From NCBI GenBank assembly GCA_020055645.1, contig CM034546.1, forward strand, positions 45,446,001 through 45,510,000: a stretch of DNA of 64,000 nucleotides, in the 5' to 3' direction. Positions within the stretch are counted from its first letter, which is position 1; the number at the start of each line of letters is the position of its first letter. Below the pieces are notes generated by a model. That model was not told where the DNA came from and did not search any database. It worked only from the letters and a program-made list of their open reading frames with translations. This DNA comes from Tomocerus qinae. Taxonomy: Eukaryota; Arthropoda; Collembola; Entomobryomorpha; Tomoceridae. Shown in pieces: positions 37,846 through 49,932 of this stretch. The position numbers and the translations under genes were made by a program.

Positions 37846-37849
37846 TATT

Positions 37850-38110
37850 TAATCTGTTTATCACAACAGGCATCAAAGCTGTTTTGTCTTCATTTGAAAG
37901 GAGAAGGTGTAGTTCAGAAGTAATACATTCCCAAACTTATACATACAATTGTAACAGATTTGACTGGTAGCGAAACAGAAATTCTTTCCGTTAACACATC
38001 TGCAGATTTGTTTGATTGATTGAGAAAAGCCATAATAATTCCAACCGCGATGAAAAGAAAAGTTTCTTTGTCAACTATCTTTACTCTTTCTGGATGTATT
38101 TCTAGGAATG
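37850..38110 (-). pseudogene. Degenerate copy of the six-cysteine secreted family
   Basis: Recognisable relatives of the family's start and middle (for example near GATGAAAAGAAAAGTTTCTTTG and CAACAGGCATCAAAGCTGTT) are present without an open frame. It is a decayed relative of 41403-41696, and marks the left edge of the family cluster. Confidence 0.55.
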
Positions 38111-39152
38111 TAATAAAAAAATTTAAGCAAAACCGTATTACATAAACTAATCATTTTGAAATATTTAAATTTACAAACAATATTTTATTTTAATCAATTA
38201 AAATATTAATTATTAAAATTATTCTAAGATGTCAAATAATGAAAAGTATTAATAAAAACAATACAAAGTCGTTAAAGTTAGTTCCATACCTAACAAACAA
38301 GTCTTCATTGATGACTTTTAAATGATATAATTTGAATATTGGAAAAACTATGCAATGTTTTATTCTTGGTCTCAAACATGCATCTCAGTTTAGAAAATAA
38401 TAGCCACTTAAAGTTGGAAAATACAGAGATAAATTTGATATAGTAAAACCTAAAAGCTATTGTTGTAATAGCTAAAAGATAAAAATTCAATTTATCTGAT
38501 TGACTTTGTAATCTGATAATTAATGCTTCTATTTTTTGGAAATTGGTCACGAATTTATGTATGGATATCACTAATATCTAATTGTCTTTCAGAATTTGAT
38601 AGTTATATTTAAGAAGAACGTCTGAGACTATTAAAGTTTTATACAATCATAATAAGTATGTCAGTTAATAGTAATTTCATCAAATGTTTATAATCCAGGA
38701 GAACGTTGAAATGGATATAAATATTTGAATTTATTATTCTGACGAATACATTTACAGATTGCTCGAGATATTATTTATCTCAGTACTTTCCAACTTTAAT
38801 TGCCTCTAGAGTATTTATTCAAATGTATACTTCACATTTTAGATAGCATGCACCAATATAAAAAAAATACAAATTGGAACTATAAATCATTTGCAGCGTT
38901 GTTCACCGTTTAAAATTAAACTTCAGCAGTTTGTAAGTTTTTAACTATTATTTTCTTAATTCAAAAACATTAATTATTGGAAATGGTTTCTATGACCATT
39001 TATTGACATTAATGGCAAAAAAGTGCACATTTTTTTAAAATAGTATTACTATATGGAGAATTTATAAATCTGTATTAATCAGTAATGATTTCATTATTTT
39101 TCATTTAATTTTGTTCTTTTCAGGTTACCGTATCAGATCGAAAAGAGTAGAT

Positions 39153-39440
39153 ATGTTGTCCAAAGGGATTTTTCTCATCTTCACAGTTGTAATTGTGGCA
39201 ATGCTTAGTGCTGCTGAGACCAAGAAACAAACTTGCCGATGTGACAAGGTCATACCAGGCTATATCCTCACAGGCGCAGGTGGCCCAGTTATCAGGGCCA
39301 CTCAAGATTGCGTTTCAGAATTGGGTTTGGAATTCCCCAATAGATATTCAATGTCATCCATCGACCTTGAAAATCCTGAAGATTTCAAAGAATGCTGTAA
39401 AAGGAAAGACTTTGAATCCGTTTGTCATGATAAGTTCTAA
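39153..39440 (+). CDS. Six-cysteine secreted protein, copy S1
   Basis: Encodes 95 residues starting at the ATG at 39153, just after an acceptor (TTCTTTTCAG at about 39122), so an untranslated first exon lies upstream. A signal peptide (MLSKGIFLIFTVVIVAMLSA) precedes a small protein with Cys pattern C-x-C ... C ... CC ... C (QTCRCDK, QDCVSEL, ECCKRKD, SVCHDKF). It is the only plus-strand member and the most diverged. I do not recognise the family; the knottin spacing is absent. Likely secreted, function unknown. Confidence 0.7.
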   Translation: MLSKGIFLIFTVVIVAMLSAAETKKQTCRCDKVIPGYILTGAGGPVIRATQDCVSELGLEFPNRYSMSSIDLENPEDFKECCKRKDFESVCHDKF

Positions 39441-39444
39441 ACAG

Positions 39445-40725
39445 GTTTTTACGCACAGGTAAACATATTCTTTAAATTAAAATGGCTCAGCATTGTGCTT
39501 AAAATTGTATTTCTGCAGTTACTAATTATATCAATATTGAATTTAAATGGAAATGATAATTTCCATTTTGAGTTTTCTTAATTTTTTATCAATCAAAAAG
39601 GTATAAATCTTAAATATACAGATTTGTGTTTTAGGAAAATAATTTTACATGTAAATAATATTACTGTTTGTAGGATTTTGTAGTTTTTTTAATAATTATC
39701 AACCTCATTATTTTTAAAGGCCAACTATATTGTTAAATATTGTTTAATGAAACCATTTCCTAACAAAATTCAATACTATTGATGCTGAGAAGATATTTGT
39801 AAATACCAAAATTTGAATATATTCGCAGGCATTCACATGGGGCACAGCACCACCCAAAATCAGAGAAACAATTTATCTATGTAATAAAAAGGGTTTAAAA
39901 ATTTCAAATTTTCTTATTAATAATAACACCATTTTTTGGCACGTCTACATTTCATCATAACAAAGGCTGACAATAAAAAAGGTGAATTAACATCATTCAT
40001 AAAGACGGAGGAAGATTCAAATCGTGTAACAAATAGTATACAATAGACAAATGTATTTATTGTGCTTCTCGAATATAAATTCACTAGCCAGCCACAGCCA
40101 CAGGACCTAGGACCTGTTATAATTAAGCTAATGAGTATTTTGGGGGAAATTTTAATGGAAATGGCCAAATTTTAAACTTTTCCGTACATAAAATCATAGG
40201 AACCTTAAGCATTACTGAAAGCAGAAAATATTTGCATGCAGAATGCATGAACTGATTTGTTTGAAATATACGGACTTGTTGAGATCTGCCACATTTAGGT
40301 AAAGTTTCAGATTGGGTTCTGCTTAGCTGCGTTATCAGAGCGCGGAAAATTAACACACGATGGTAAATACATACCGATATACATACCGACATACCGAATT
40401 TCATCGCACAACTTGAAAAACACGATTATACTATAGTAGTGATTACCATAGCGGATCATTTAACACTTGAACAGAGTTTCAGATATTCCCACTTTCCACC
40501 CTATTTTGATGAATGTCCGGGAAGTGTGAGAAATGGGAAATTATAGCAAATAAAGCCAACTTTCTAAATATTTTTCCTTTATTTTCCACATTTCTTACTA
40601 TATTTGATAACTACATTTCCCAGAAGGAAACTTCCCATTAGTGGCTTTGTCCAGTCGAAACCTTGCATCCGCAGAACTTATGGTTGAGGCTCTTAGGCCT
40701 CTTCTTTCAAACAAAGTGTACATAC
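39445..40725. other. Spacer between S1 and S2
   Basis: No gene is supported. The stretch is AT-rich and ends at the GTATCCAG-type element. Confidence 0.35.
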
Positions 40726-40730
40726 AAACC

Positions 40731-40906
40731 AGGCACGTATCCAGAAATTTGGTCAATGGGGAGTAACCAAAAAATGTTGTCAAAAAAGCCACGTATTTGC
40801 GCGAAAAACTTTTGCTTTTTTGGTCGTTTTTGTGAAAAATCATATCTCTTTGCCTCAGATTTAAGGGGGCACTGCTCCCCCCGACCCCTTCTGGACACGC
40901 GCTTGA
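40731..40906. mobile_element. Whole copy of the GTATCCAG small transposon
   Basis: Ends AGGCACGTATCCAGAAATTT and, inverted, CTTCTGGACACGCGCTTG. The 9-mer ATACAAACC flanks both sides (40722-40730 and 40907-40915), a target duplication of 8-9 bp. This identifies a family of short DNA elements scattered across the window. Confidence 0.75.
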
Positions 40907-41402
40907 ATACAAACCACTGCCATTTTTTATCTCCCTAATAGCTATAAAACAAAAAAATTAATGGTTCCAAAGTGTGAATTGAACTTTACTATAAACCATT
41001 GATTTGATTTGTATGGTGCTGCAAATTTTTATGCCATACCTAAATCTTTTATTGGTGACATTTTAAAAAACCAAAAAACTTTTTTTAAAGACTGTAGTGG
41101 TGAAATGAATACATAGGTACATGCCTAAAAATTTTATTTGTTTTCAAAACCAATTTTCAGGAAATTATCTTCAGAAAATAGATGATTAACCTGTTGAATA
41201 GACATTTACATTACTTAGAGTCGAAATATAAGAAGAAGATATAATTTAGAATTTAGGGGTTTAATTCTAATCAATACGTAAATAATTTGTTTATTGTAAG
41301 CTATTCAAAAATTGGTGGCCATTTAAATTGTGTGGTTATTTTTGTAAAAATGACACAATTAAGAGCCTGACACATATTACTTGTTGGTACATGTTCATAT
41401 GA

Positions 41403-41696
41403 CTACTTACGGAGATCGTCATCAAAGGCCTCTAATATGTCGTAACAAAATATCTCACTATCAATTAGTTTTTTACAACAGGTGTCGAAGCTGTTTTTGT
41501 CTTCAGTTTTGAAAATTAGGGAGAGCCCTGAATCATTAAGGGGCAAACTCAACTCAGACGCACAAGCTGAAGTTTGCCAGGGTATGGCGATAAAATACCC
41601 ACTGCGAACACATTTACAGCCTTGCTTGGCTTCAGCAGTACTGAGGAAAGCCAGAAATCCGACTGCGATGACAAGAAAAGTTCCTTTGGAAACCAT
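41403..41696 (-). CDS. Six-cysteine secreted protein, copy S2
   Basis: 97 residues, signal peptide MVSKGTFLVIAVGFLAFLS, then AKQGCKCVRSGYF, SACASELSLPL, SFDTCCKKL and EIFCYDI: six cysteines with the family pattern. The 3' flank carries a conserved stretch (TCTTTTATTGGTGACATT) also found behind S3, S4 and S5, showing that whole gene units were duplicated. GATA-type motifs lie upstream (TGATAAG at 42017-42023). The coding end overlaps a donor-like CC|GTAAGT, so a further 3' exon is possible. Confidence 0.75.
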   Translation of the reverse strand: MVSKGTFLVIAVGFLAFLSTAEAKQGCKCVRSGYFIAIPWQTSACASELSLPLNDSGLSLIFKTEDKNSFDTCCKKLIDSEIFCYDILEAFDDDLRK

Positions 41697-42429
41697 TTTA
41701 CAGTTTCTGGTATTATTTGAAATGCTGTAGTAAAAAATTAAAATAGCAAATTAATGCATTATTTCATTATTAACTTTAATTCATATAAATTATTTTATTC
41801 TACCAAATGATTAGTTCATTAAATTAGTCCAAAATGTCAAATAGTATATTAAGCAAAACAAGTACACTTACAATTCGTTCAAATTGATTGTGTCTCAATT
41901 CTGAAAGGTGGTCAATGGAACAATATTATTTGAAAGAAGAATTGCGTAGCTTGTGTTATATTTGATACACAAAATGCCCATTTATATTGAGAAAAGTTTG
42001 TTCGTTAGGTGATAACTGATAAGTGATATGATAGTGATGTGGCACTGTCGTTTATGTAACTGAATTTTTTTAATCATATAATCATGCTATGATTTTTAAT
42101 TACTTAGAAATGGGCTATGCATATAAATAAAATGGTCGATTAATACTTATGTCAGACTGTATCTGTAGTTGTAATATTAGTATTATTATAATATAATATA
42201 ACCACCCCTGAAATGAAAAAAAATGAATTTGTCATTCAGTAGAGTAGAGCAGACTTAGAGATTTATCGAGATATTACTTATCTAAGTGTTTTCCAACTAT
42301 AATGGGCTGACAAGTTGTTCATTGAAATAAGATTGAGATTACAGATCACGGCTATTACTACTTGTAAGTTTTATTAGCATGATATTATTTTTTGTAAAGT
42401 AATAAATAATATTAATTTCTTAAAAATAT

Positions 42430-42540
42430 CATGCTAGAATCTGATTCTTTTATTCGGATTAGGATTATTAACTTAAGAAGCAGACACAAACAAAGATGCG
42501 GCAATGCCAACTATAATTTTTGAGTTCCATATTGCATGCA
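42430..42540 (-). pseudogene. Relic of a knottin signal-peptide exon
   Basis: Resembles the first exon of the knottin family (a MELKN-like start). It stands alone; no mature exon was found nearby. Treated as a fossil. Confidence 0.5.
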
Positions 42541-43325
42541 AATACAAGCTTCCTCGTAAGGAATTGAATAATATTTATCGTTAATATATCAGTTTCATGG
42601 GTTTCATAACTCAACAAATGCAACTTAGGGGACTAGTTAATTTATCTGTAGCACCAAATATTATTATGAAAATAAAATGTACTATAATTAAAACAACTGA
42701 TTGTGTGTGATTCACTTTATGATAGAAATGGCATATTATAGTAATTCATTTTTGGAGAAATCTTAATTGATGGAGGGAGATTACAGATAATAGTATCCAC
42801 TGTCCACTACCCAGTAAATAATACTGAAACCTAGAATGGATTAAACAGTGAACAGACTGTATAAATAATTGCTGGAATACAATCTGGAAATATGCTTCTT
42901 GTTTTGTCCTGCAAATGTTTATGACAAGCCTAAATCTTTTATTGATGAAATTGTTAAAAACCAAAAACTTTTTTTAAGATTGTAGCAGTGAAATGAATAC
43001 ACAGAGGTACTTATTATGCATGAGTAAAAGTTTTATTTGGCTTTAAAATCAATTTTCAAGAAATAATCTTTAATAAATAGGCAACTATATTCTCTAAAAC
43101 AAATATTCACATTGTTAAAGGTCGAAATAGAGACATACATAATTTAAAGTTTAGTTTCATCGTTACATAATTAAAATTTAAAGGAATAATTAAATAATTT
43201 ATGTTTGTCGGTAGATAGTTGCGTTGCCATTTAAATTGTGTTGATTGTAGTGGTAAATACTGCACAATTAAGAGTTTAGATGTAATACATGCATGTTTCT
43301 TGGTGTTATATATGTTTAAAAAAGA

Positions 43326-43625
43326 CTAATACTTAAGGAGATCATTATCAATGGTCTCTACTATGTCGTAACATAATGTATCAATTCCAATTAGGTTTTT
43401 GCAACAGGTGTCAAAACTGTTTTTGTGTTCGGCTTTGAAAATTAGTGTGAGTCCTGAATCATTGAGGGACAAATTCAACTCAGATGCACAGGCTAAAGTT
43501 TGACTTGGCATGGGGATGAAATACCCTCTGCGAATACATTTGCAGATTTGACTGGCTTCAGTGGTACTGGTACTGAGCAATGCCATAAGTCCAATTGCGA
43601 TAAGAAAAGTTCCTTTAGAAACCAT
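43326..43625 (-). CDS. Six-cysteine secreted protein, copy S3
   Basis: 99 residues: signal peptide MVSKGTFLIAIGLMALLST, then QICKCIRRGYF, LACASELNLSL, SFDTCCKNL and DTLCYDI with the six family cysteines. An upstream untranslated exon is suggested by TTTAACGACTTG|TAAGTGG near 43870, shared by S4 and S5. A TATA box lies at 43951-43957 on the reverse strand. Confidence 0.75.
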   Translation of the reverse strand: MVSKGTFLIAIGLMALLSTSTTEASQICKCIRRGYFIPMPSQTLACASELNLSLNDSGLTLIFKAEHKNSFDTCCKNLIGIDTLCYDIVETIDNDLLKY

Positions 43626-44229
43626 TTTTACAATTTCCGGTGTTGTCGCTTAAAAAGCTAGATGTAATTAAAATAATCAATATAAAGTAAGCCATTTTAC
43701 AGAAGAGTGGAAAAATATTTATATCGGCTGTTAGCAATTAGAAACCATTTTGCAATATTTAAATTATAAACCATTTTAAATATTTTTATGTACCCAATGA
43801 TAAATTTGACGGTACTTCAAAATTCAAAATGTTATTTAGCAAATAGTAAATTTAAAAAAACAATGCCACTTACAAGTCGTTAAAGTTGACGTGGCTCAAT
43901 TCTGAACAGTAGATAATAAAACAATAATTTCAGGGAAGAATTGTACCATGTTTTATATACTTGATATATCCTCAGTTGAGAAATAAAATTTCCAGATAAT
44001 TAAAGATGGGAAGTACGGAGATGATGCAGTATTTTAATTTTTGTTCATTTGGTGATAACAGTGATTGTTGAAAGTTAATTTGATCGAGATATTACTTATC
44101 AAGAAATGGTTTTTCCAACTTCCAACTACAATAGCCTCGAAAGTTGTTTATTAAAATAAATTTGAAGTTTTAAATAGTAATAACAATAAGCCATGCCAAA
44201 TGCATGTAAAAAAGTAGCGGAGATAATCA

Positions 44230-44560
44230 GGCATCATCAGGAGATAAACGCTTTGGAACGTTACATGACGTTTCTAGTGCATTTTTTAATGACCTTTGAT
44301 CTTTTGAGATGTTCTAACATTTCAAACGAGGTGTCTGGTGTATCATGATGTTCTACATATCGAAAACTAAAGTTACACCTATTTTTAATTTTTGAGCCCC
44401 TCCCACAGGTGTGTCCGATTTTGTCCATTTTTGAACTCGACTTCACTTTTTATCCGTAGATCACGTACAGAAAGTTTGAACAGAATAACTAAACTGTTCT
44501 TGAGTTATCGTGCAGACAGACAAAAAGATCCGCTATACATATAAAGCAGCTGCGCTACTT
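44230..44560 (-). repeat. Second copy of the TCTG-linked interspersed repeat
   Basis: Reverse-strand relative of 6895-7270, more diverged and without the long tetranucleotide run. Confidence 0.5.
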
Positions 44561-44724
44561 AATAATTACTAATCTGATACTAGTACAAATTACTAAGTAT
44601 GCTAATAACTAAGTACTAATTTGAGCGTGTTTTAAATATAATTTTCTTAAGTAAACAAGATTGATTCTACTTGCGGTAATTAACAGCAAAAAGTTTGTTG
44701 TAAAGGTGTATATTTTTGAAATGT

Positions 44725-47700
44725 GGAAATAAAATATGCAATTAACATATATCAAAATATCTTCTTTTATATAACACCTATAGAAAGGAAATAGCTCATT
44801 TAATGACTTAATTTATACGAAGTAATAAAATACTATTACAGTTCTACTTCTAATATGCGCCATAATTGCATGAACTGCTCATCTATAATGATGAAATGTC
44901 TTAAATGCCCCAAAAAATTGGTAATTTACTTCAATGAGTATAGACTTCTATTGTATAATTGTCTGTAGTACTTCACCAACATCTATTAGCATTGAAATTT
45001 ATGTGCTATATCAATCAACTTTAGCATTTAATAAACTACGGATTACAAAATACTTTATTTTTATTTCAAGGTAATGGACTAATAATAAATGTATAGTCGA
45101 GCCATTAGGTATCATTATTGTATTTGAATTTTGTTTGGCTTACATGATGCACTTAAATGAAAATGAACTCAATAATGACTACCAATAAATGTTGCGGCAC
45201 ATGACTTTTGTATGCGAGATTATTTTAAAAACAGTGTGCCTTTGTATTTATGGTGAGTTATGACCTAATTTATGAATGTGAATTGCATAGTAAATATGTA
45301 TGGTGGTAATTTATATAAGCAACAACTGTAGAAACCTAAAACCAGCTAGCTAAGTAATGCAAATAAATAATATTATATCGCCCAAGTAGAAAGTAGAAAC
45401 TGTCATAGCCATGCAGCATGTTTGGATAATTACATGCGACTGGAAGCGAGCGCTATAAGCTGTCAAGTTATCCCTAAATATTATGTTATCTATATGTTTC
45501 CTATCTTTGTATATTTCCTCTCCTCTGCATTCCTTAAAAATTTCTTCTTAGTTTTGCAATCACGAATGTTCAACGTCAGTAAGGAGGCCGAACTTCATGG
45601 GACTTGGAATTACAATGCAAAACTGACATAATTATTATCAATCTTTCTATGTTTTATTTTTCAGAATAATGGCAAGTCGTTTTGGGTAGAGTATTTGTAA
45701 TTAGATAATATTTTTAGATTATTTTGTTATGCTTTCTTTCGACATGGGTATTTAATGAGAATAATTACAAAATGGTCCCTTTCGCTAATCATTTCCATTC
45801 AATCACTTATAATCAACTTATGTGAACTATTATTGTTTTGATGTTATAATAATTTATGAAACAACTCATTTTGGTGGTTTAAGAGGAAGTGAGCATTCAC
45901 ATTTTGCTTTTAAGGAACTGCATAAATTACCTGTGCAGTTTTTGTGGGGAGGAGGTACCCAAAAGTGTTACATAGTCAGAACTTGTGTTACATTTTGAGG
46001 AAGGGGGTGTTGCGTTCGTAATGTATGCAGTTTCCTAGGCTCTCCTACCAGACATACATACCTAGATACATAGATAGTTTGGTAAATTTATTGCTTTATC
46101 TCTTCTGTGTTTATAATATAGAGATAGTTAAGATTTATCGAAGATCAACAATATCTCAGGAATTGTATTAGCAATGAGAATGTCATGGCACGAGACCCTA
46201 CAGACGCGAGGCCATTGACAGCTGCCCATTTTGCCTGTAGACTGGACCGGCTCTGCTTAAATTTATAAAGTCATCTTGTCCGTACAGTTTAGTACCCAGT
46301 AAACAATACTGAAAAAGATAAAGGATTAAACAGATTGCATAAAATGAAATCATTGTTGTATTGTAACAAAACCATGAACATACTTCTAATTTGGTGTTCA
46401 AATGTTTACGACTTATCTAAATTTTTTATTAATGTAAATTTTAAAAACCTAAAACCTTTTTTGAAGATTCTAGTAGTGAAATGAATTCATAGGTACTAGT
46501 GTTGTATGAGTAAAAAATTTTATTTGCTTTTAAAACTAAATTTCAGGAAGTAATAATATTTAGAAAATAGATGATTAATCTTTGGAACAGACAATACATT
46601 TCTTAAGGTCGAAAGATAAGAGAAAAACATAATTTACAATTTAGTTTCGTCACTAAATAATTAAAATTCAAATCAATAAATGATTTGTTTATTGTTAGCT
46701 ATTCAAAAACGAGATCTTCTTCAGAGGTCTCTAATATGTCGTAACATAATGCCTCACTATTAAGGCTTTTGCAACAGGAATCGAAGCTGTTTTTGTCTTC
46801 AGTTTTTAAAATTAGGGAGGACCCTAAATCATCAAGGGACAAACGCAACTCAGATGCACAGGCTGAAGTTTTCTTCGGTATGGGGTTGAAATACCCACTG
46901 TGGACACATTTGCAGGCTTCCTTGGCTTCAGTAGTGCTGAAGAAAGCCATAAATCCAATTGCGATGATAAGAAAAGTTCCTTTGGAAACCATTTTTACAG
47001 TTCCTGGTGTTGGTACTTAAAAAGCTAGGTGTAATAAATATATTAAGAAAATTAATCCGTTATTCAGAACAGCAGTGGAGGAATATATATATTAATGTGT
47101 ACACGGCTGCAAGCAATTAGTAACCATTTTACAATATTGAATTTATAAACTATATTAAATTTTTTAATCTACCCAATGATAAATTTGATGCTACTCCAAA
47201 ATTTCATTAAACGAATAGTAAATTAAGAAAAACAATTCCACTTACTTGTCGTTAAAGATGATGTGGCTCAATTGTGAGCTGTAGGCAATGAAACAATATA
47301 ATTTCAGAGAAGAATTAAGCTATGTTTTATACTAGTTATGTTCCCAGGTGTTTATTTCAGTTGAGAAAGCAAATTTCCAGACAATTAAAGTTGGGAAATA
47401 CTGAGAATGTGCCATCTTTTAAGAGTTTGTTCGTCAGTTGATAAGTATAGTGATAAGTTGGGTTTGTCATATAATATGTATATTTGATCTTTTGAAATAA
47501 TTAAGCTGGAATTTATAATTATTTAGAAATGGGCTATATATGGTTATTTATTATGAATATGGATACATAGTCGTTTATTATTTATGTCAAAGTGTAGAGT
47601 AAATATTATTATTTAACTACGTCCTTAAAATGAAGAAAAAAATTGTATTTGTTATTCAGTAGAGCAGACTTAGAGTTAGACCGAGCTATTACTTATCTAA

Positions 47701-47900
47701 GTGTGTTTTCCCAGTTTCAATTATAATGGTCTGGAAACTTGGAAAGTTGTCTACTAAAATAAACGTAGATAGTAGTACTAGTACTAATTGTTAATCTAAT
47801 ACTAATACCAATTTTTAAGTACTAATATATTAATTGTACGTTTTTTAAATAGGATTTTCTTAAGTAAATAAGGTTTAAAATGCAAATCACATTGTATTAG
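44725..47900. repeat. Reference copy of the large duplicated block
   Basis: Matches, in order and orientation, the pieces 52108-52190, 56834-57046, 57922-58726 and 60944-64000. Because this copy lacks the SINE, P element, the three Helitrons and the Ginger-like element, it serves as an empty-site reference. Gene S4 lies at its right end. The 45840-46130 part itself looks like an old Helitron end (reverse strand TCTCTATATTATAAAC). Confidence 0.8.
46699..46992 (-). CDS. Six-cysteine secreted protein, copy S4
   Basis: 97 residues: signal peptide MVSKGTFLIIAIGFMAFFST, then EACKCVHSGYF, SACASELRLSL, SFDSCCKSL and EALCYDILE, ending in an acidic tail. Upstream on the reverse strand are an untranslated exon with donor near 47250, a TATA box at 47325-47331 and two TGATAAG motifs (47439-47445 and 47451-47457, as read on the plus strand). 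Its duplicate is S5 at 63 kb. Confidence 0.75.
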   Translation of the reverse strand: MVSKGTFLIIAIGFMAFFSTTEAKEACKCVHSGYFNPIPKKTSACASELRLSLDDLGSSLILKTEDKNSFDSCCKSLNSEALCYDILETSEEDLVFE

Positions 47901-47999
47901 GAGGTTTGTTTGTTACATTTTTGCGACCATAATAAAATGATTTGTTACCTTGTAGTAGCCATGATAATTTGATATGTTACATTGCAATATTAAGCCGAT

Positions 48000-48256
48000 G
48001 ATAAGCATCAATATGATTATTATTTTATGCTATATTTTATTATTTATATTAATTTAATCATCAATTAACATCATAATAATGTATGAAGAATTTCTAATTA
48101 CAATTCGGCATAAAATTACAGTCTTGAATTCAGGTTGAAATAAACTATAATTCCAGAATGGAATATTTTAATGAGTACAAGTATTTCAAGTTCCTAAGAA
48201 AAAACTGATAATTACGGTAGTTAATACTTAAATTTAACATTCAGTAATGTTGAATA
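48000..48256. other. Intergenic stretch
   Basis: AT-rich sequence with no supportable feature. Confidence 0.3.
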
Positions 48257-49438
48257 TACCGTATTAATCGAATTAATTCTCCGGGTTGTTATTGTTTCAT
48301 TAGCCGTTTTTAGCTCCTGAAAACGACGAAAATCGAAATAGTTAACCAGGTGGTGAATTATTTCGATACGGAGAATTAATTTCCAAACAGTCAATTTTTT
48401 TAAGTAGGAGAAATTTTGGTTGTAATACAGTTGTACTAATGTCCGAATTTGACGTGCACAAGGTTGCTACAACGTCTCTAGTAACGAAACTGCCACGTAA
48501 ATATGTCCCACTCGCCGTTGTGGAGACATCGTCAAAATTTAACCACCCTACGGCTAAACGTGAACGTAAATAACTGCGAATCTAGCTTTCGTACAACAAA
48601 GCGGATGCCACCTAAAATTATATAATTAACTTAGCTTTCGGTTGGAAAGTCAAAAAATCAGAGAAATAGATCAAAAAGTTAATTTATGACCAGGGTTGAA
48701 AGCCTTGACCAGTCCACCTCCCATCAACTCAACACGGCTAAGCCACAGTTAGTGTAAGGGGTTCTGATTCACCTACAAATCCTTATTTTGGTCAAATTTA
48801 CGTAGAAGTTAGGGTTAGCTGGACTGGACGTTATTATTTAACGTAAAGTTGATGTCAAATCAGGACGACCAGCTAACGTCACCATTTAGATGTTCTCAGA
48901 ACGTTAAGAATTAACCAAAAATTTCCGTTATGGATGTTTGGTTGTGGATAGATTATCGTAATGTCAAAATTAAACGTTAAAGCCTCACAAATATATATTG
49001 CTGGCTTGGCGGTCATTTTTTGATCAAAACGATTTTCTACCACTAAATAACGAACACACGGCCTTATTTGAAGCAACACCTTTTGCTAGGGATTACTTAT
49101 TGAAAATTAAAAAATTAGAAATACTTTAAAAATTCAATTGATTGTAATTAATCTTTTTCTGAAGAAATGGCCATGGGTTCAGTGAGGTCTATAGTCCGAT
49201 TCCGTTCTTCGTCGTTCGTATTTTATCCCCTTCAATTATTGGCTGACCAGTTTCTGGAAATTGCATGGGTGATTTGTTGTTGTACCTACTGACACGTAGA
49301 TTGAGATGGTGAATTATTTCGATACGGAGAATTATATTGCAAAGGCTATTATTTTGCTCTTGAAAAGGAAAAAAATCGAAATAATTACCCGGGGGGAGCA
49401 CTATTTCAATATGAAGAATTAATTCGATTAAAACGGTA
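48257..49438. mobile_element. 1.2-kb inverted-repeat element
   Basis: Ends TACCGTATTAATCGAATTAA and, inverted, TACCGTTTTAATCGAATTAA, one mismatch over 24 bp, with sub-terminal repeats of GAATTATTTCGATACGGAGA on both sides. The flanks share ATA. No transposase frame was found. Confidence 0.6.
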
Positions 49439-49932
49439 ATAGAAATTCTATGTCCTCTGCTTCAGGGTGGGCACATCTATGCACACAATGACTGCTATAT
49501 ACCTTTTGTGACTTCAATCAACTCTGTCACCAACTCACGAATGTCCAAATGAGAAGATCGTCAGTCATAATCATCGTGTGTGTGTATGCTATCACTAGAA
49601 CCCCTTTTTCTTTTCATTCATAGCCATATCTAGTTATGTAAAAAGTAATCTATCACTCCGTAGAACATTGATCGAGATGTTACTGACATTAGTACTTATC
49701 AAATTATTTCCCAAATCTAATTGCCTGCAAAATGGTTTTTTTTATATTAAAATTCAATTGAAGTTTTAGATCAATACGAACATACTACTAATAATTGGTT
49801 TTAAATGCCTTCGTGCGACATATAGTTAGGAACAGATTTATTTTTTGCATATAATAATTCTAAATATATTTATCAATTCAATTTTAAAAAATCGATTTAT
49901 ATTGTCCTTTTCATTCGGACATATTTAGCAAT

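Noticed and set aside
40663-40938. Overlapping frames on both strands near 40.7-40.9 kb
   Set aside because: They lie within the GTATCCAG-type element and have no exon context.
45422-45631. Open frame of 69 residues, partly repeated near 58330-58530
   Set aside because: The frame is not kept between the two block copies, so it is unlikely to be coding.
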